Under the pieces are notes generated by a model. It had not been told where the DNA came from and did no database searches. It worked only from the letters and a program-made list of their open reading frames with translations. The position numbers and the translations under genes are program-made. A DNA stretch of 64,000 nt from CAXXOK01 sp963674895 (GTDB lineage Bacteria > Bacillota > Clostridia > Christensenellales > Aristaeellaceae), in NCBI GenBank assembly GCA_963674895.2, contig CAXXCY010000003.1:1984001-2048000 (forward strand), in the 5' to 3' direction. Below, one piece after another: positions 42,336 through 50,858 of this stretch. How positions within the stretch are numbered: position 1 is the stretch's first letter; each line of letters opens with the position of its first letter.

Positions 42336-43835
42336 GTGCCGTATATTGGACTGGACATTGGTACGACCGGCTGCAAAGCGACGGTCGTGGAGAAATCCGG
42401 GGAAACCGTACAAAGCGTCTATTACGAATACGATCTGCGTTTTCCGGCGCCCGGGTGGGTGGAGCTCAAGCCGGACGACGTTTGGAACGCAGTGAAAAAA
42501 GCGCTGCGGGACGCGGTAGCGAAGTCCGGCAAGGCGATTGACGCAGTGGCCGTCGCATCCTTCGGGGAGGCGGTCGCGTTGCTGGACGCGGACGGGGAAC
42601 CGGTCTGCGACAGCATTTTTTATACCGATATCCGCGGCAACGATTGCCTGGAAGAGCTGACGTCCCGCGTCGACCCCGAATCGCTTGCGTACCGCACGGG
42701 CATGCCGATCAACGGCATGTACACCCTGCCCAAGCTCATGTGGCTGCAAAAGAACAGCCCGCAGGTTCTCGATCGGGTCCGCAAGATGCTGCCGTACGGT
42801 TCGTACGTCGCGTACGCCCTGTGCGGCGAATATGCGGTGGACAGTTCCCTGGCGTCGCGCACGCTGCTGTTCAACCGGCACACGCTCGATTGGGACGGGG
42901 AAACGCTGTCCGCGTTCGATATCCGGCGCGATTGGCTGCCCGCGTTCGTGCCGGCCGGAAAGCCTGTGGGCAGAATGCTTGATTCGGTAGCGCGGGATTT
43001 GGGCGTTAAGGGCAACCCCGTGATCGTGTCCGGCGTGCACGATCAGGTTGCCGCGGCGCTGGGCGCGGGGGCGATCGGCCCGGGCAGCGCGGTGGACGGC
43101 ATCGGCAGCGCGGAGTGCATCACCGCCGTGCTGCCAAAGGATATCGACGCGCGGAGCATGTTCCGAAACAATTTCTGCATCGAGCCGCACGCCGTGCCGG
43201 GGCAATCGCTGACCCTCGTGTTTACCAATACCGCGGGCGCGGCGCTGAAATGGTACCGCGACACGTTCGAGCAGGAGCTGCGGGCGCGGTGCGACGCCCG
43301 TCATAAAAATACCTACGCGGAGCTGAATAAACTGCTGTCCGATCAGCCTTCGCCCTTGCTGTTTTTGCCGCATCTGGCGGGCACGGGCACGCCCTATATG
43401 GATTCCCAGGCGACCGGCATGCTCTGCGGACTGACGCTGGGCACCGCGAAGCCGGACATCTACCGCGCCATCCTCGAGGGAATGAACTTTGAAATGCGGT
43501 ACAACATGGAGCTGCTGAGCGGCTGCGGCATGCGCTTTGATTCCCTAACCGCCGTGGGCGGCGGCGCGTCGCCGGACGTGCTGCAGATCAAGGCGGACAT
43601 CCTGAACAAAACGATCCGCACCACCAACTCCGCGCAGAGCGGCACCGTGGGGCTGGCGATGCTTTGCGGGCTGGCGACGGGCCAGTTCAGTTCGTTCGGC
43701 GAGGGCGTGGAGAAGCTCGTGAAGATCACGGCGGACATTCACCCGGACAGCCGGCACCGGGCCCGCTATGATGAAAAGTATGGGCAGTATGGTAAGCTAT
43801 ACCAGGCAAACCGCGAAATTTACGGAAGAAAATAA
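42336..43835 (+). CDS. FGGY-family carbohydrate kinase
   Basis: A 499-residue sugar kinase of the actin-like FGGY family. The phosphate-1 motif is YIGLDIGTTGCKATVV, the catalytic Asp is in SGVHDQVAAALGAG, and the adenosine motif is LTAVGGGASPDVLQIKADI. The family phosphorylates xylulose, gluconate, ribulose, fuculose or similar sugars; the sequence does not decide which. The start is a GTG with AAGGAG upstream. The class II aldolase gene follows after 13 bases, so the kinase product is likely the aldolase substrate, as in tagatose or fuculose-type routes. Confidence 0.92.
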   Translation: MPYIGLDIGTTGCKATVVEKSGETVQSVYYEYDLRFPAPGWVELKPDDVWNAVKKALRDAVAKSGKAIDAVAVASFGEAVALLDADGEPVCDSIFYTDIRGNDCLEELTSRVDPESLAYRTGMPINGMYTLPKLMWLQKNSPQVLDRVRKMLPYGSYVAYALCGEYAVDSSLASRTLLFNRHTLDWDGETLSAFDIRRDWLPAFVPAGKPVGRMLDSVARDLGVKGNPVIVSGVHDQVAAALGAGAIGPGSAVDGIGSAECITAVLPKDIDARSMFRNNFCIEPHAVPGQSLTLVFTNTAGAALKWYRDTFEQELRARCDARHKNTYAELNKLLSDQPSPLLFLPHLAGTGTPYMDSQATGMLCGLTLGTAKPDIYRAILEGMNFEMRYNMELLSGCGMRFDSLTAVGGGASPDVLQIKADILNKTIRTTNSAQSGTVGLAMLCGLATGQFSSFGEGVEKLVKITADIHPDSRHRARYDEKYGQYGKLYQANREIYGRK

Positions 43836-43848
43836 GGGAGATAACACT

Positions 43849-44811
43849 ATGGCCATCATAACGGAACGAAACCGGTCCCTGGAAATCTTTGAGCGCGCCC
43901 AATCCTGCGGCATGTCCATCGCCATCTTCTGCACGGCAAGCCACTGGAACACGGAAGCCGTTTTGCTTGCCGCCGACAAAATAGCCAAAAAGTACGATTT
44001 GAAGGACGTACCCGTCGTTCTGGCGACAACGTTCACGTACAGGCATATGCCGCAGGCGAAGCGCTTCTCCTACAGCCAGGACGCCCGTTCGGGGTTTCTG
44101 GCGCATATGGGCAACCTGCACGCGCTGGCCGAAGGCAAGTACGCGCCGTACCGGCATATCCAGGTCATGCCGCACCTGGACCACGCCAACCCGGTGCGCG
44201 ACCGCTGGGCGCTGACGGTGGCGCTGCCGTACTTTTCAAGCGTCATGTTCGACGCGCAGGAATACCCGTATGAACAGAACGTCGAATGGACCCGGGAATA
44301 TGTGAAGAATTACGGGGACCAGGTGCTCGTGGAGGGCATTATGGAGATGCTCACGGTGGAAGGCGGAGCCGTGGCCAAGCAGGTGGACAACTACCAGGAG
44401 CGCGCGAAGGAATACGTACGGGAAACGGGTGTGGATTTCTTCGTTGCGGACCTTGGCACCGAGCAGCAGACGTCCTCCGTCGGCAGCGCGAAGTACGACA
44501 AACAGCGCGCGCGCCTGCTGACGGAAACGCTGGGCCGCAAAATGCTGGTGCTGCACGGAACGAGCTGCCTGACCAACGACCAGGTGCGCGGACTTGCGGA
44601 GGACGGCGTAATCCGCGTCAATATGTGGACGCGCATCGCGCGCGAAGCAGGGCAATACGCCGCCGAAAGGCTCGTCGGCCGCATGGAGGATATCCGGCGC
44701 GGCGACTTTGACGCGGCTGAAGCGAACACGTTCCTGCGGGACAACGTGGAAAAGGCGTCCGACATCATGGTGGAAATGATGGAATACTTCGGATACGCCA
44801 ACTGGAAATAG
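43849..44811 (+). CDS. Class II fructose-bisphosphate-aldolase-like protein, atypical
   Basis: A 320-residue protein with the class II aldolase barrel layout: MPHLDHANPVRD (first zinc-type His), SSVMFDAQEYPYEQNVEWTR, VEGIMEMLTVEGG, VDFFVADLGTEQQTSS and KMLVLHGTSCLTNDQV, ending with VIRVNMWT as in KINVNT. In normal enzymes GTxHG gives the second zinc ligand; here that His is Gln (GTEQQ), and LHGGSG is LHGTSC. The metal site is therefore changed. It follows the FGGY kinase, so it probably still acts on a phosphorylated sugar. The ATG at 43849 has AAGGGAG 8 bases upstream; an earlier frame start inside the kinase gene is not used. Confidence 0.85.
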   Translation: MAIITERNRSLEIFERAQSCGMSIAIFCTASHWNTEAVLLAADKIAKKYDLKDVPVVLATTFTYRHMPQAKRFSYSQDARSGFLAHMGNLHALAEGKYAPYRHIQVMPHLDHANPVRDRWALTVALPYFSSVMFDAQEYPYEQNVEWTREYVKNYGDQVLVEGIMEMLTVEGGAVAKQVDNYQERAKEYVRETGVDFFVADLGTEQQTSSVGSAKYDKQRARLLTETLGRKMLVLHGTSCLTNDQVRGLAEDGVIRVNMWTRIAREAGQYAAERLVGRMEDIRRGDFDAAEANTFLRDNVEKASDIMVEMMEYFGYANWK

Positions 44812-44861
44812 GCGCGCCCGCCCAGGCGGACGCGCGCAGCACCGCACGGAACCGTAACAAG

Positions 44862-44887
44862 AGGCCGGGACGATCGTCCCGGCCTTT
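44862..44887 (+). terminator. Terminator of the kinase/aldolase operon
   Basis: AGGCCGGGACGATCGTCCCGGCCT is a perfect palindrome followed by TTTT. Confidence 0.85.
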
Positions 44888-44948
44888 TCCCGTTGCCGGG
44901 GACGCCCGCATCCAACCTCATGCCCCGGAACGAAACAAGGCGGAAAGT

Positions 44949-44977
44949 CAGCGAACATAGTTATATTTTGTTCGCTG
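44949..44977. promoter_or_regulatory. GCGAACA inverted repeat upstream of the LacI gene
   Basis: CAGCGAACA (44949-44957) and TGTTCGCTG (44969-44977) are exact inverted copies with an 11-base A+T-rich centre. GCGAACA occurs three more times at 45111, 45130 and 45139. Confidence 0.55.
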
Positions 44978-45064
44978 TATTCTCACACAGATGTCCTCAG
45001 CCATAAATTTTGAAGCGCGGCGCGAGTCAATTTATTAATATTATAAAAATAATTTCCTGATTTA

Positions 45065-45093
45065 TTGACTTATCCGCTAAATCCTGCTATACT
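45065..45093 (+). promoter_or_regulatory. Promoter of the LacI regulator gene
   Basis: TTGACT (45065-45070) and TATACT (45088-45093), spacer 17 bases. Confidence 0.7.
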
Positions 45094-45135
45094 TCGCTTA
45101 CAAAACACCGCGAACAGGAGATTAATATAGCGAAC

Positions 45136-46182
45136 ATGGCGAACATGCGTGATGTTGCCAATACGGCATCGGTATCCGTTTCAACGGTTTCCGCTTATCT
45201 GAACGGAACGAAATTCGTGAGCCCGCAGCTTGCGCAGCGTATACGCGGCGCGATAGAGCAGGTCGGGTACGACGCCAACAGCCGCCAGGCCAAAACGTCC
45301 GAAGAGCTGTGCGAAGTCGCCGTGATCCTTCCGGGCATCTACAGTTCGTTTTTCGCTCCGCTGCTGACCGGCATGACGGATGCCGCCTCGGAATTCGATA
45401 TGAACATCCTCCTGTTTGATTCCAACCACATCTGGAAGCGTGAAAACGTCTTTATGGAGCGTCTGGAAAAGCGCGGCACCAAAAACCTGATCCTGGATTC
45501 TGTTTGCAACCTGAAGCACGAGGAGGAATATTTCACCGGAATCCGCAGGAAACTGGTTGAGAAAAACGGCATCTGCGTGGTCGTGCTCGAGCGCGAGGTG
45601 AAGGACGACGCCTTTCACTCGATCTACCTGGACAACTTTGAAGCGGCCTACAAGGCCACCGAGCATTTGATTTCCATGGGGCACAAGCGCATCGTCCACA
45701 TCCGCGGGCCCAAGCTGTTCCCCCATTCCAGCATCCGGGCCGAGGGCTACCGCCAGGCGCTGCACGATTACGGCATCAAGGCGGACGAGCGCCTTATTTT
45801 GCAGGGGGACTATTCCCCCATCAGCGGATTTGCGGCCATGAGTGAATTTTTCGCCAAGGGGATCGACTGCACCGCAGTGTTCAGCGCCAACGACCAGATG
45901 GCGATCGGCGCGATGAAGGCGATCCGCCAGCAGGGGCTGTCGGTGCCCGAAGACGTTGCGATCGTCGGCTTTGACAATCTGACCGTATCCTCGCTGATAT
46001 CCCCCGGGCTCTCCACCGTGAAATACCCGATCTACCAGATGGGCTATCTCGCGGTGCAAATGATCGCAAAGTCGCGCCAGGGCGCGGAGTGCCCGCGCCG
46101 CACGAAGCTGAGCACCCAGCTGATCATCCGCAAGTCCTCGGACATCAATCAGCAGGACGACTGGAACCTGCAGAAATGGTGA
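45136..46182 (+). CDS. LacI-family transcriptional regulator
   Basis: A 348-residue repressor with an N-terminal helix-turn-helix (ANMRDVANTASVSVSTVSAY, hinge LNGTKFVSPQ) and a sugar-binding effector domain (LISMGHKRIVHIRG, TAVFSANDQMAIGAM, VAIVGFDNLTVSSLISPGLS). It stands ahead of the ribose-type transporter operon in the same direction and is the likely controller of it. GCGAACA copies in and around its start suggest autoregulation. The ATG at 45136 has CAGGAG upstream. Confidence 0.92.
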   Translation: MANMRDVANTASVSVSTVSAYLNGTKFVSPQLAQRIRGAIEQVGYDANSRQAKTSEELCEVAVILPGIYSSFFAPLLTGMTDAASEFDMNILLFDSNHIWKRENVFMERLEKRGTKNLILDSVCNLKHEEEYFTGIRRKLVEKNGICVVVLEREVKDDAFHSIYLDNFEAAYKATEHLISMGHKRIVHIRGPKLFPHSSIRAEGYRQALHDYGIKADERLILQGDYSPISGFAAMSEFFAKGIDCTAVFSANDQMAIGAMKAIRQQGLSVPEDVAIVGFDNLTVSSLISPGLSTVKYPIYQMGYLAVQMIAKSRQGAECPRRTKLSTQLIIRKSSDINQQDDWNLQKW

Positions 46183-46346
46183 GCATTCCCCCGGACCCGA
46201 ACCGGTTTTGATCGTTCGATAGAACTGGATATTTTCCAGATCCTGATCCAATACTTGAAAGGAGGACGCCGTTCGTAACTGATTGATTCGTCACCCGTTA
46301 CTTTTTGCCATCCGAAAGACCCAAATGATTGAAGGAGGAACCAACC

Positions 46347-47300
46347 ATGAAGAAACTCGTATCCATTTTCCTGATCGCAGCGCTGCTCGTTTCCTGCTTT
46401 GCCATCGCTTCGGCCGAGACGGCCACCCGCAAGGTCTTCTTTACGAACGCGTTCTTTACGGCTCCGTTCTGTGCCCCGCTCAACGCGCAGGCCACGAAGA
46501 CCGCGGAAGAAAACAACATTGAGCTGACCATCGTGGACGGCCAGGGCGACGCGTCGGTCCAGCTTGACCAGATTAAAACCGCGATCGACCAGGGCTATGA
46601 CGGAATCATTTACTTCCCGGCGGATGCCGAAGGCGCCATCACGGTCGTCAATACCCTCAATGATTCCGGCATCGCATACGCGATCATCGACTCCAAGGTG
46701 GACGCGTCCGTCATCGAGACCATCCCGATCTTTGCCGGTCCGGATAACGTTGAAATGGGCCGCGTCGCGGGCCAGGCCTGCATCGATACCGTCGGCGAAA
46801 ACGCCAAGGTCGTATGCCTGATGGGCGCCGCGGGAACCGACCCCGCCACCAACCGCCAGATCGGCTTTGAAGAGATCGTCAGCCAGTATCCGGGCATCGA
46901 AATCCTCGCCAAGCAGAACGTGGACGGCTGGGATCCCGCCAACGCCATGACCATCATGCAGGACTACATCGTCCGCTTCGGCGATGAGATCGACTTCCTT
47001 TACACGCATGACGACGGAATCTTCCAGGGCGCGCAGCAGGCAATCGCGGCCGCCGGGCTGACGGACAAAATCAAGGCCGTCTCCACGGGCGCCAACAACG
47101 TCGGCATCGCGGCCATCAAAGCCGGACAGCTCTACGGCTCCGTTCTCCACTCCGCCAAGGAAGAGGGACAGCTGGGCGTGGAAGCAGTCATCGCAGTCAT
47201 GGACGGCGTGTACAAGAACGGCGACCAGGCATGGTTCAAGTGCAACTGCCCGCTGGTGACGCTTGACAACGTAACCGAGTGGGAAGGCTGGGGCTGGTAG
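46347..47300 (+). CDS. Sugar ABC transporter binding protein (RbsB-like)
   Basis: A 317-residue secreted binding protein. Signal peptide KKLVSIFLIAALLVSCFAIASA; the Cys is not in a clear lipobox. The ribose-type fold shows KVFFTNAFFTAPFCAPLNAQ, DQGYDGIIYFPADAEGA, IIDSKVDAS and a hinge VDGWDPANAMTIMQDY. GAAGGAGG is seven bases ahead of the ATG at 46347. It is followed by a stem-loop and then the ATPase and two permease genes. The sugar is unknown; the downstream enzymes suggest a hexose or polyol. Confidence 0.92.
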   Translation: MKKLVSIFLIAALLVSCFAIASAETATRKVFFTNAFFTAPFCAPLNAQATKTAEENNIELTIVDGQGDASVQLDQIKTAIDQGYDGIIYFPADAEGAITVVNTLNDSGIAYAIIDSKVDASVIETIPIFAGPDNVEMGRVAGQACIDTVGENAKVVCLMGAAGTDPATNRQIGFEEIVSQYPGIEILAKQNVDGWDPANAMTIMQDYIVRFGDEIDFLYTHDDGIFQGAQQAIAAAGLTDKIKAVSTGANNVGIAAIKAGQLYGSVLHSAKEEGQLGVEAVIAVMDGVYKNGDQAWFKCNCPLVTLDNVTEWEGWGW

Positions 47301-47341
47301 AATTCCCAAGGGTTTTATCACCCGGACGCAGAACAATATTT

Positions 47342-47362
47342 GGGGGCGGTTTATCCGCCCCC
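47342..47362 (+). promoter_or_regulatory. Stem-loop between binding-protein and ATPase genes
   Basis: GGGGGCGG and CCGCCCCC (47342-47349/47355-47362) flank TTTAT. There is no T run, so it probably stabilises the binding-protein message or lowers expression of the genes after it. Confidence 0.55.
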
Positions 47363-47383
47363 AAACCTAAGTGGAGGCGCCTG

Positions 47384-48874
47384 ATGCAAGAGCATATTCT
47401 CAATATGAAGGGTATCACGAAGGCCTTTGGATCGACGGTCGCTTTGGACAACGTGGATTTCCAGGTCCGTCCTGGCGAGGTGCATGCTCTGCTGGGCGAG
47501 AACGGCGCGGGAAAATCCACGCTGATGAAAATTCTCGGCGGCGTGTACGCAGCGGACAAGGGCGAGATTTTTTTAAACGATATTCCGACCGCCTTCGGCA
47601 ATACGCGCGAGGCGGCGCAGGGCGGCGTGGGGCTGATTTTCCAGGAGCTTAACCTGGTGCCGACGCTGACAACCGTCGAAAACGCATTCCTGGGCCGCCT
47701 CCAATGCAACGCGTGGGGCAAGGTAAACTGGAAGCACATGGCGGCGGAATTTACCAGCTTCATGAAGAGCATCGACTTTGAAATGGACCCGAACCTTCTC
47801 GTTTCCGAATTGTCCATCGCGGAAAAGCAAATGGTGGAGATCGCCCGTTCCCTGATGCTGGAGAGCAAGATTATTGTCATGGATGAACCGACCGCGACGC
47901 TGACCACCGAAGAGATACGCAAGCTCTTCAACATTATCCGTATCCTGAAGGAAAAAGGCGTCACGGTCATTTATATATCCCACCGCCTGGAGGAAGTGTT
48001 CCAGATTTGCGACCGGTTGACGGTGCTGCGCGACGGCAGGCATATCTGCACGCTCAACGTGGCCGAAACCACCAAGCCGCTCCTGATCGAAAAGATGGTC
48101 GGGCGCAGCATGGACATCGAGTTTCCGGAGCGCAAGGCGCACCGGATAGGCGAGCCGATCCTTGAAGTCAATCACCTGTTTACGCCCGGCTTCCTCAAGG
48201 ACATCAGCTTTTCCCTGCGCAGGGGCGAGATCCTTGGCATCGCGGGGCTGGTCGGCTCCGGGCGCAGCGAGATCGCACGGGCTGTATTCGGCGCCGACAG
48301 GGTGGAAAAGGGCGAGTTTTTGATCGATGGCAAAAAGGTCAGAATCCACTCGACGATGGATGCCAAGCGCTCCTCGATCGGCCTCGTGCCCGAAGACCGA
48401 AAGGACGAGGGACTGTCCACGGAATTTACCGTGATGAAGAATATCACGATCACCAACCTCAAAAAGATTTCCAAAGGCATGCTCCTCAGCCGCCGGAAAG
48501 AAATCCGGGAAGCCGAGGGCATGGTGCGGGAGCTGGGCATCAAAACGCGGTCGATCAACCACAGGCTGGACCAGCTTTCCGGCGGAAACCAGCAAAAGGT
48601 TGTGCTGGCCAAGTGGCTGTACAACGACGCGGATATTCTGATACTGGACGAGCCCACCCGCGGCATCGACGTGGGGGCGAAGTATGAAATTTATCTGATG
48701 ATGAACGAAATGATCGCAAGGGGCAAGGCCGTCATCATGATCTCGTCGGAGCTGCCGGAGATTTTCGCGCTGTCCGACCGGATTATGGTGATGTACGAGG
48801 GAAGCCTCCAGACCTGCGTTGAAAACCGGGAGGGTTTAAAACCCGAAGATATTATGCGCTTCGCTCTCGGATAA
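47384..48874 (+). CDS. Sugar ABC transporter ATPase, two-domain (RbsA-like)
   Basis: A 496-residue ATPase with two nucleotide-binding halves. First: Walker A GENGAGKST, LSIAEKQMVEIARSL and IIVMDEPTATL. Second: degenerate GLVGSGRSE, LSGGNQQKVVLAKWL and ILILDEPTRGIDVG. The order and length are those of ribose-type importers. The ATG at 47384 follows GTGGAGG; the open frame extends upstream into the binding-protein gene but that part is not ABC-like. It drives the two permeases encoded next. Confidence 0.93.
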   Translation: MQEHILNMKGITKAFGSTVALDNVDFQVRPGEVHALLGENGAGKSTLMKILGGVYAADKGEIFLNDIPTAFGNTREAAQGGVGLIFQELNLVPTLTTVENAFLGRLQCNAWGKVNWKHMAAEFTSFMKSIDFEMDPNLLVSELSIAEKQMVEIARSLMLESKIIVMDEPTATLTTEEIRKLFNIIRILKEKGVTVIYISHRLEEVFQICDRLTVLRDGRHICTLNVAETTKPLLIEKMVGRSMDIEFPERKAHRIGEPILEVNHLFTPGFLKDISFSLRRGEILGIAGLVGSGRSEIARAVFGADRVEKGEFLIDGKKVRIHSTMDAKRSSIGLVPEDRKDEGLSTEFTVMKNITITNLKKISKGMLLSRRKEIREAEGMVRELGIKTRSINHRLDQLSGGNQQKVVLAKWLYNDADILILDEPTRGIDVGAKYEIYLMMNEMIARGKAVIMISSELPEIFALSDRIMVMYEGSLQTCVENREGLKPEDIMRFALG

Positions 48875-48892
48875 GAAAGGAGGATGAATTGT

Positions 48893-49867
48893 TTGGACAG
48901 TGCCATCAAAAGAAAGCTCACCGTGAAGGAACGCGCGGCCGATATCATCGGTAACAATGCCATCCTTCTGATTACCCTGGTTCTGGCAATCGTCGTCGCC
49001 ATACTCCATCCCAGGTTTTTGACGGGGAGCAACTTCAAAAACATTTTAAACCAGATTTCCGTCATCGGCTGCCTCGCCTGCGGTATGACGTTCGTGCTCC
49101 TGATCGGCTGCATCGATCTTTCGGTCGGCGCGATGATGTCGCTGATCGGCATCATCGTGGTGGCGGTCGCCAACAGCGGCCGGGAGACGCTCGCCATCGT
49201 GCTCTCCATCCTCGCGGCCGGAGGCATCGGCCTGATCAAGGGCGGCATTCTTGCGGGCATCAACGGGCGGCTGGGCGAAAGCTTCATTATTACCTACGGC
49301 GCGCAGTCGGTTTTGGCGGCGTCAGCGCTGATCATCCAGGGCGGTCTGTTCATGATGGTGACGGCGACCGGCTGGTTTACGCAGATCGGCAAGGGCACAA
49401 ATCCGGCATATGTGTTTTTCGCACTGATCGTCCTTTGCCAGTTCCTGCTGACGCTGACGCGCTTCGGCCGCAAGCTCCTGTTTGTAGGGTCCAACCCCCT
49501 GGCAGCGAAGCTTTCCGGCATCAACGTCCAGTTCTACGTGATGATGGCGTTCATGCTGTGCGGGCTGATCACAGGCGTTGCCGGCGTGCTGCTGCCTTCG
49601 CGCGTCATGAGCGCCAACCCGACCGCCGGCACCGGCTACGAGCTGGACGCTATCGCGGCGTGCGTGGTGGGCGGCGTCAGCATGAAAGGCGGAAGCGGCA
49701 ACTTCATCAATACGCTGGTGGGCGTGATGATCATGGGCGTGCTGTCCAACGCGATGAATCTGCTCGGGTTATCGACCTATCCGCAGATGATCGTCAAGGG
49801 CCTTGTGATCGCGCTGGCCTTCGCGCTGGATGTTATGAACAAGCAACGGCAGCTGCAGAGGGGTTAG
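48893..49867 (+). CDS. Sugar ABC transporter permease (RbsC family)
   Basis: A 324-residue membrane protein with the ribose-permease loops VLLIGCIDLSVGAMMSLIG and IAACVVGGVSMKGGSGN. The start needs care: AGGAGG (48878-48883) ends directly before an ATG at 48884, too close to use, while the TTG at 48893 lies nine bases from it. I take the TTG, giving DSAIKRKLTVKERAAD as the N-terminus. The next permease gene starts three bases after its stop. Confidence 0.88.
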   Translation: MDSAIKRKLTVKERAADIIGNNAILLITLVLAIVVAILHPRFLTGSNFKNILNQISVIGCLACGMTFVLLIGCIDLSVGAMMSLIGIIVVAVANSGRETLAIVLSILAAGGIGLIKGGILAGINGRLGESFIITYGAQSVLAASALIIQGGLFMMVTATGWFTQIGKGTNPAYVFFALIVLCQFLLTLTRFGRKLLFVGSNPLAAKLSGINVQFYVMMAFMLCGLITGVAGVLLPSRVMSANPTAGTGYELDAIAACVVGGVSMKGGSGNFINTLVGVMIMGVLSNAMNLLGLSTYPQMIVKGLVIALAFALDVMNKQRQLQRG

Positions 49868-49870
49868 AGA

Positions 49871-50842
49871 ATGAAAATGAAAAGTCAGTTCAGTTTCCCC
49901 CGGTTTGCGAAGGATAATATCATCATCCTGGCGCTGGTGTTCGTGGTCCTGCTGCTGACCGTCACGACGCCGGGCTTCATGACGCTTTCCAACATCAAGA
50001 ACATATTTGCGCAGATATCCATTTACGGCATCGTGGCCTTCGCGATGACGATTTCGATCATCGGCGGCGAGTTCGACCTGTCCGTCAGCTCGCTGCTGGG
50101 CGTCATCACCATATTGTTCACGGATATCGCCAAGCGCGTCAGCACCCCTGCGGCCATCCTCATCTGCGTCGCGGCGGGCCTCGCGGTTGGATTGATGAAC
50201 GGTTTGATGGTGTCCAAATTGAGGATCAACGCCTTCGTGGCGACGCTGGCGATGATGCTGATGCTCAAGGGCTTCGCGCTCACCTATACGAGCGGCAGGC
50301 CGATCAACTACCCCAACCAGGCGCTCAACGCCTTCGGAAACGGAGAGCTTCTGGGCATCCCCAATATCGCCTGGTTCTTTCTGGGCACGCTCGCGATCAC
50401 CTGGTTTGTGCTGCGCCACACGAAATTCGGCAGGAACGTGTACGCGACGGGCGGCAACCTGACGGTCGCCAAGCTGGCGGGCATCAACGTGGACTTCTAT
50501 AAGATCATGCTGTTCGTCATTCTCGGTTTCGCCACGGCCGCCGCCGGCATCCTGATGGCCATGCGCCTATCCTCGGGCAACTCCCTGTACGGAGGCGACC
50601 TGACGATGTCCGTCGTGGCGGGCGTCGTGATCGGCGGATCGTCGCTCTCGGGCGGCCGCGGCAGCGCCGTGAAAACGCTGTGGGGCATGCTGTTGATCGG
50701 CGTGCTGTTCAACGGCCTGCAGCGTATGGAGGTGCAGGCGGACTGGCAGAATTTCATCAAGGGCGCCATATTGATTTCCGTGGTGTCCGTAGACGCCCTG
50801 TTCGCCAATAAAAAGCAAAAGACCACGCTGCTTAAAACTTGA
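49871..50842 (+). CDS. Sugar ABC transporter permease (RbsC family), second subunit
   Basis: A 323-residue permease with SIIGGEFDLSVSSLLGVIT and VVAGVVIGGSSLSGGRGS, the matching conserved loops. Two distinct permeases in one ribose-type operon imply a heterodimeric channel, as in rhamnose, AI-2 and some polyol importers. Start codon ATG at 49871 after GAGGGG. The dehydrogenase gene follows 16 bases later. Confidence 0.92.
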   Translation: MKMKSQFSFPRFAKDNIIILALVFVVLLLTVTTPGFMTLSNIKNIFAQISIYGIVAFAMTISIIGGEFDLSVSSLLGVITILFTDIAKRVSTPAAILICVAAGLAVGLMNGLMVSKLRINAFVATLAMMLMLKGFALTYTSGRPINYPNQALNAFGNGELLGIPNIAWFFLGTLAITWFVLRHTKFGRNVYATGGNLTVAKLAGINVDFYKIMLFVILGFATAAAGILMAMRLSSGNSLYGGDLTMSVVAGVVIGGSSLSGGRGSAVKTLWGMLLIGVLFNGLQRMEVQADWQNFIKGAILISVVSVDALFANKKQKTTLLKT

Positions 50843-50858
50843 CAAGGGGAGGTGCAGC

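Larger units (their letters stand above)
44812..45135. other. Intergenic region with terminator and LacI control sites
   Basis: This 324-base gap holds the aldolase terminator (44862-44887), a GCGAACA inverted repeat (44949-44977), a strong promoter (45065-45093) and more GCGAACA copies next to the LacI gene start. No gene seen. Confidence 0.6.
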
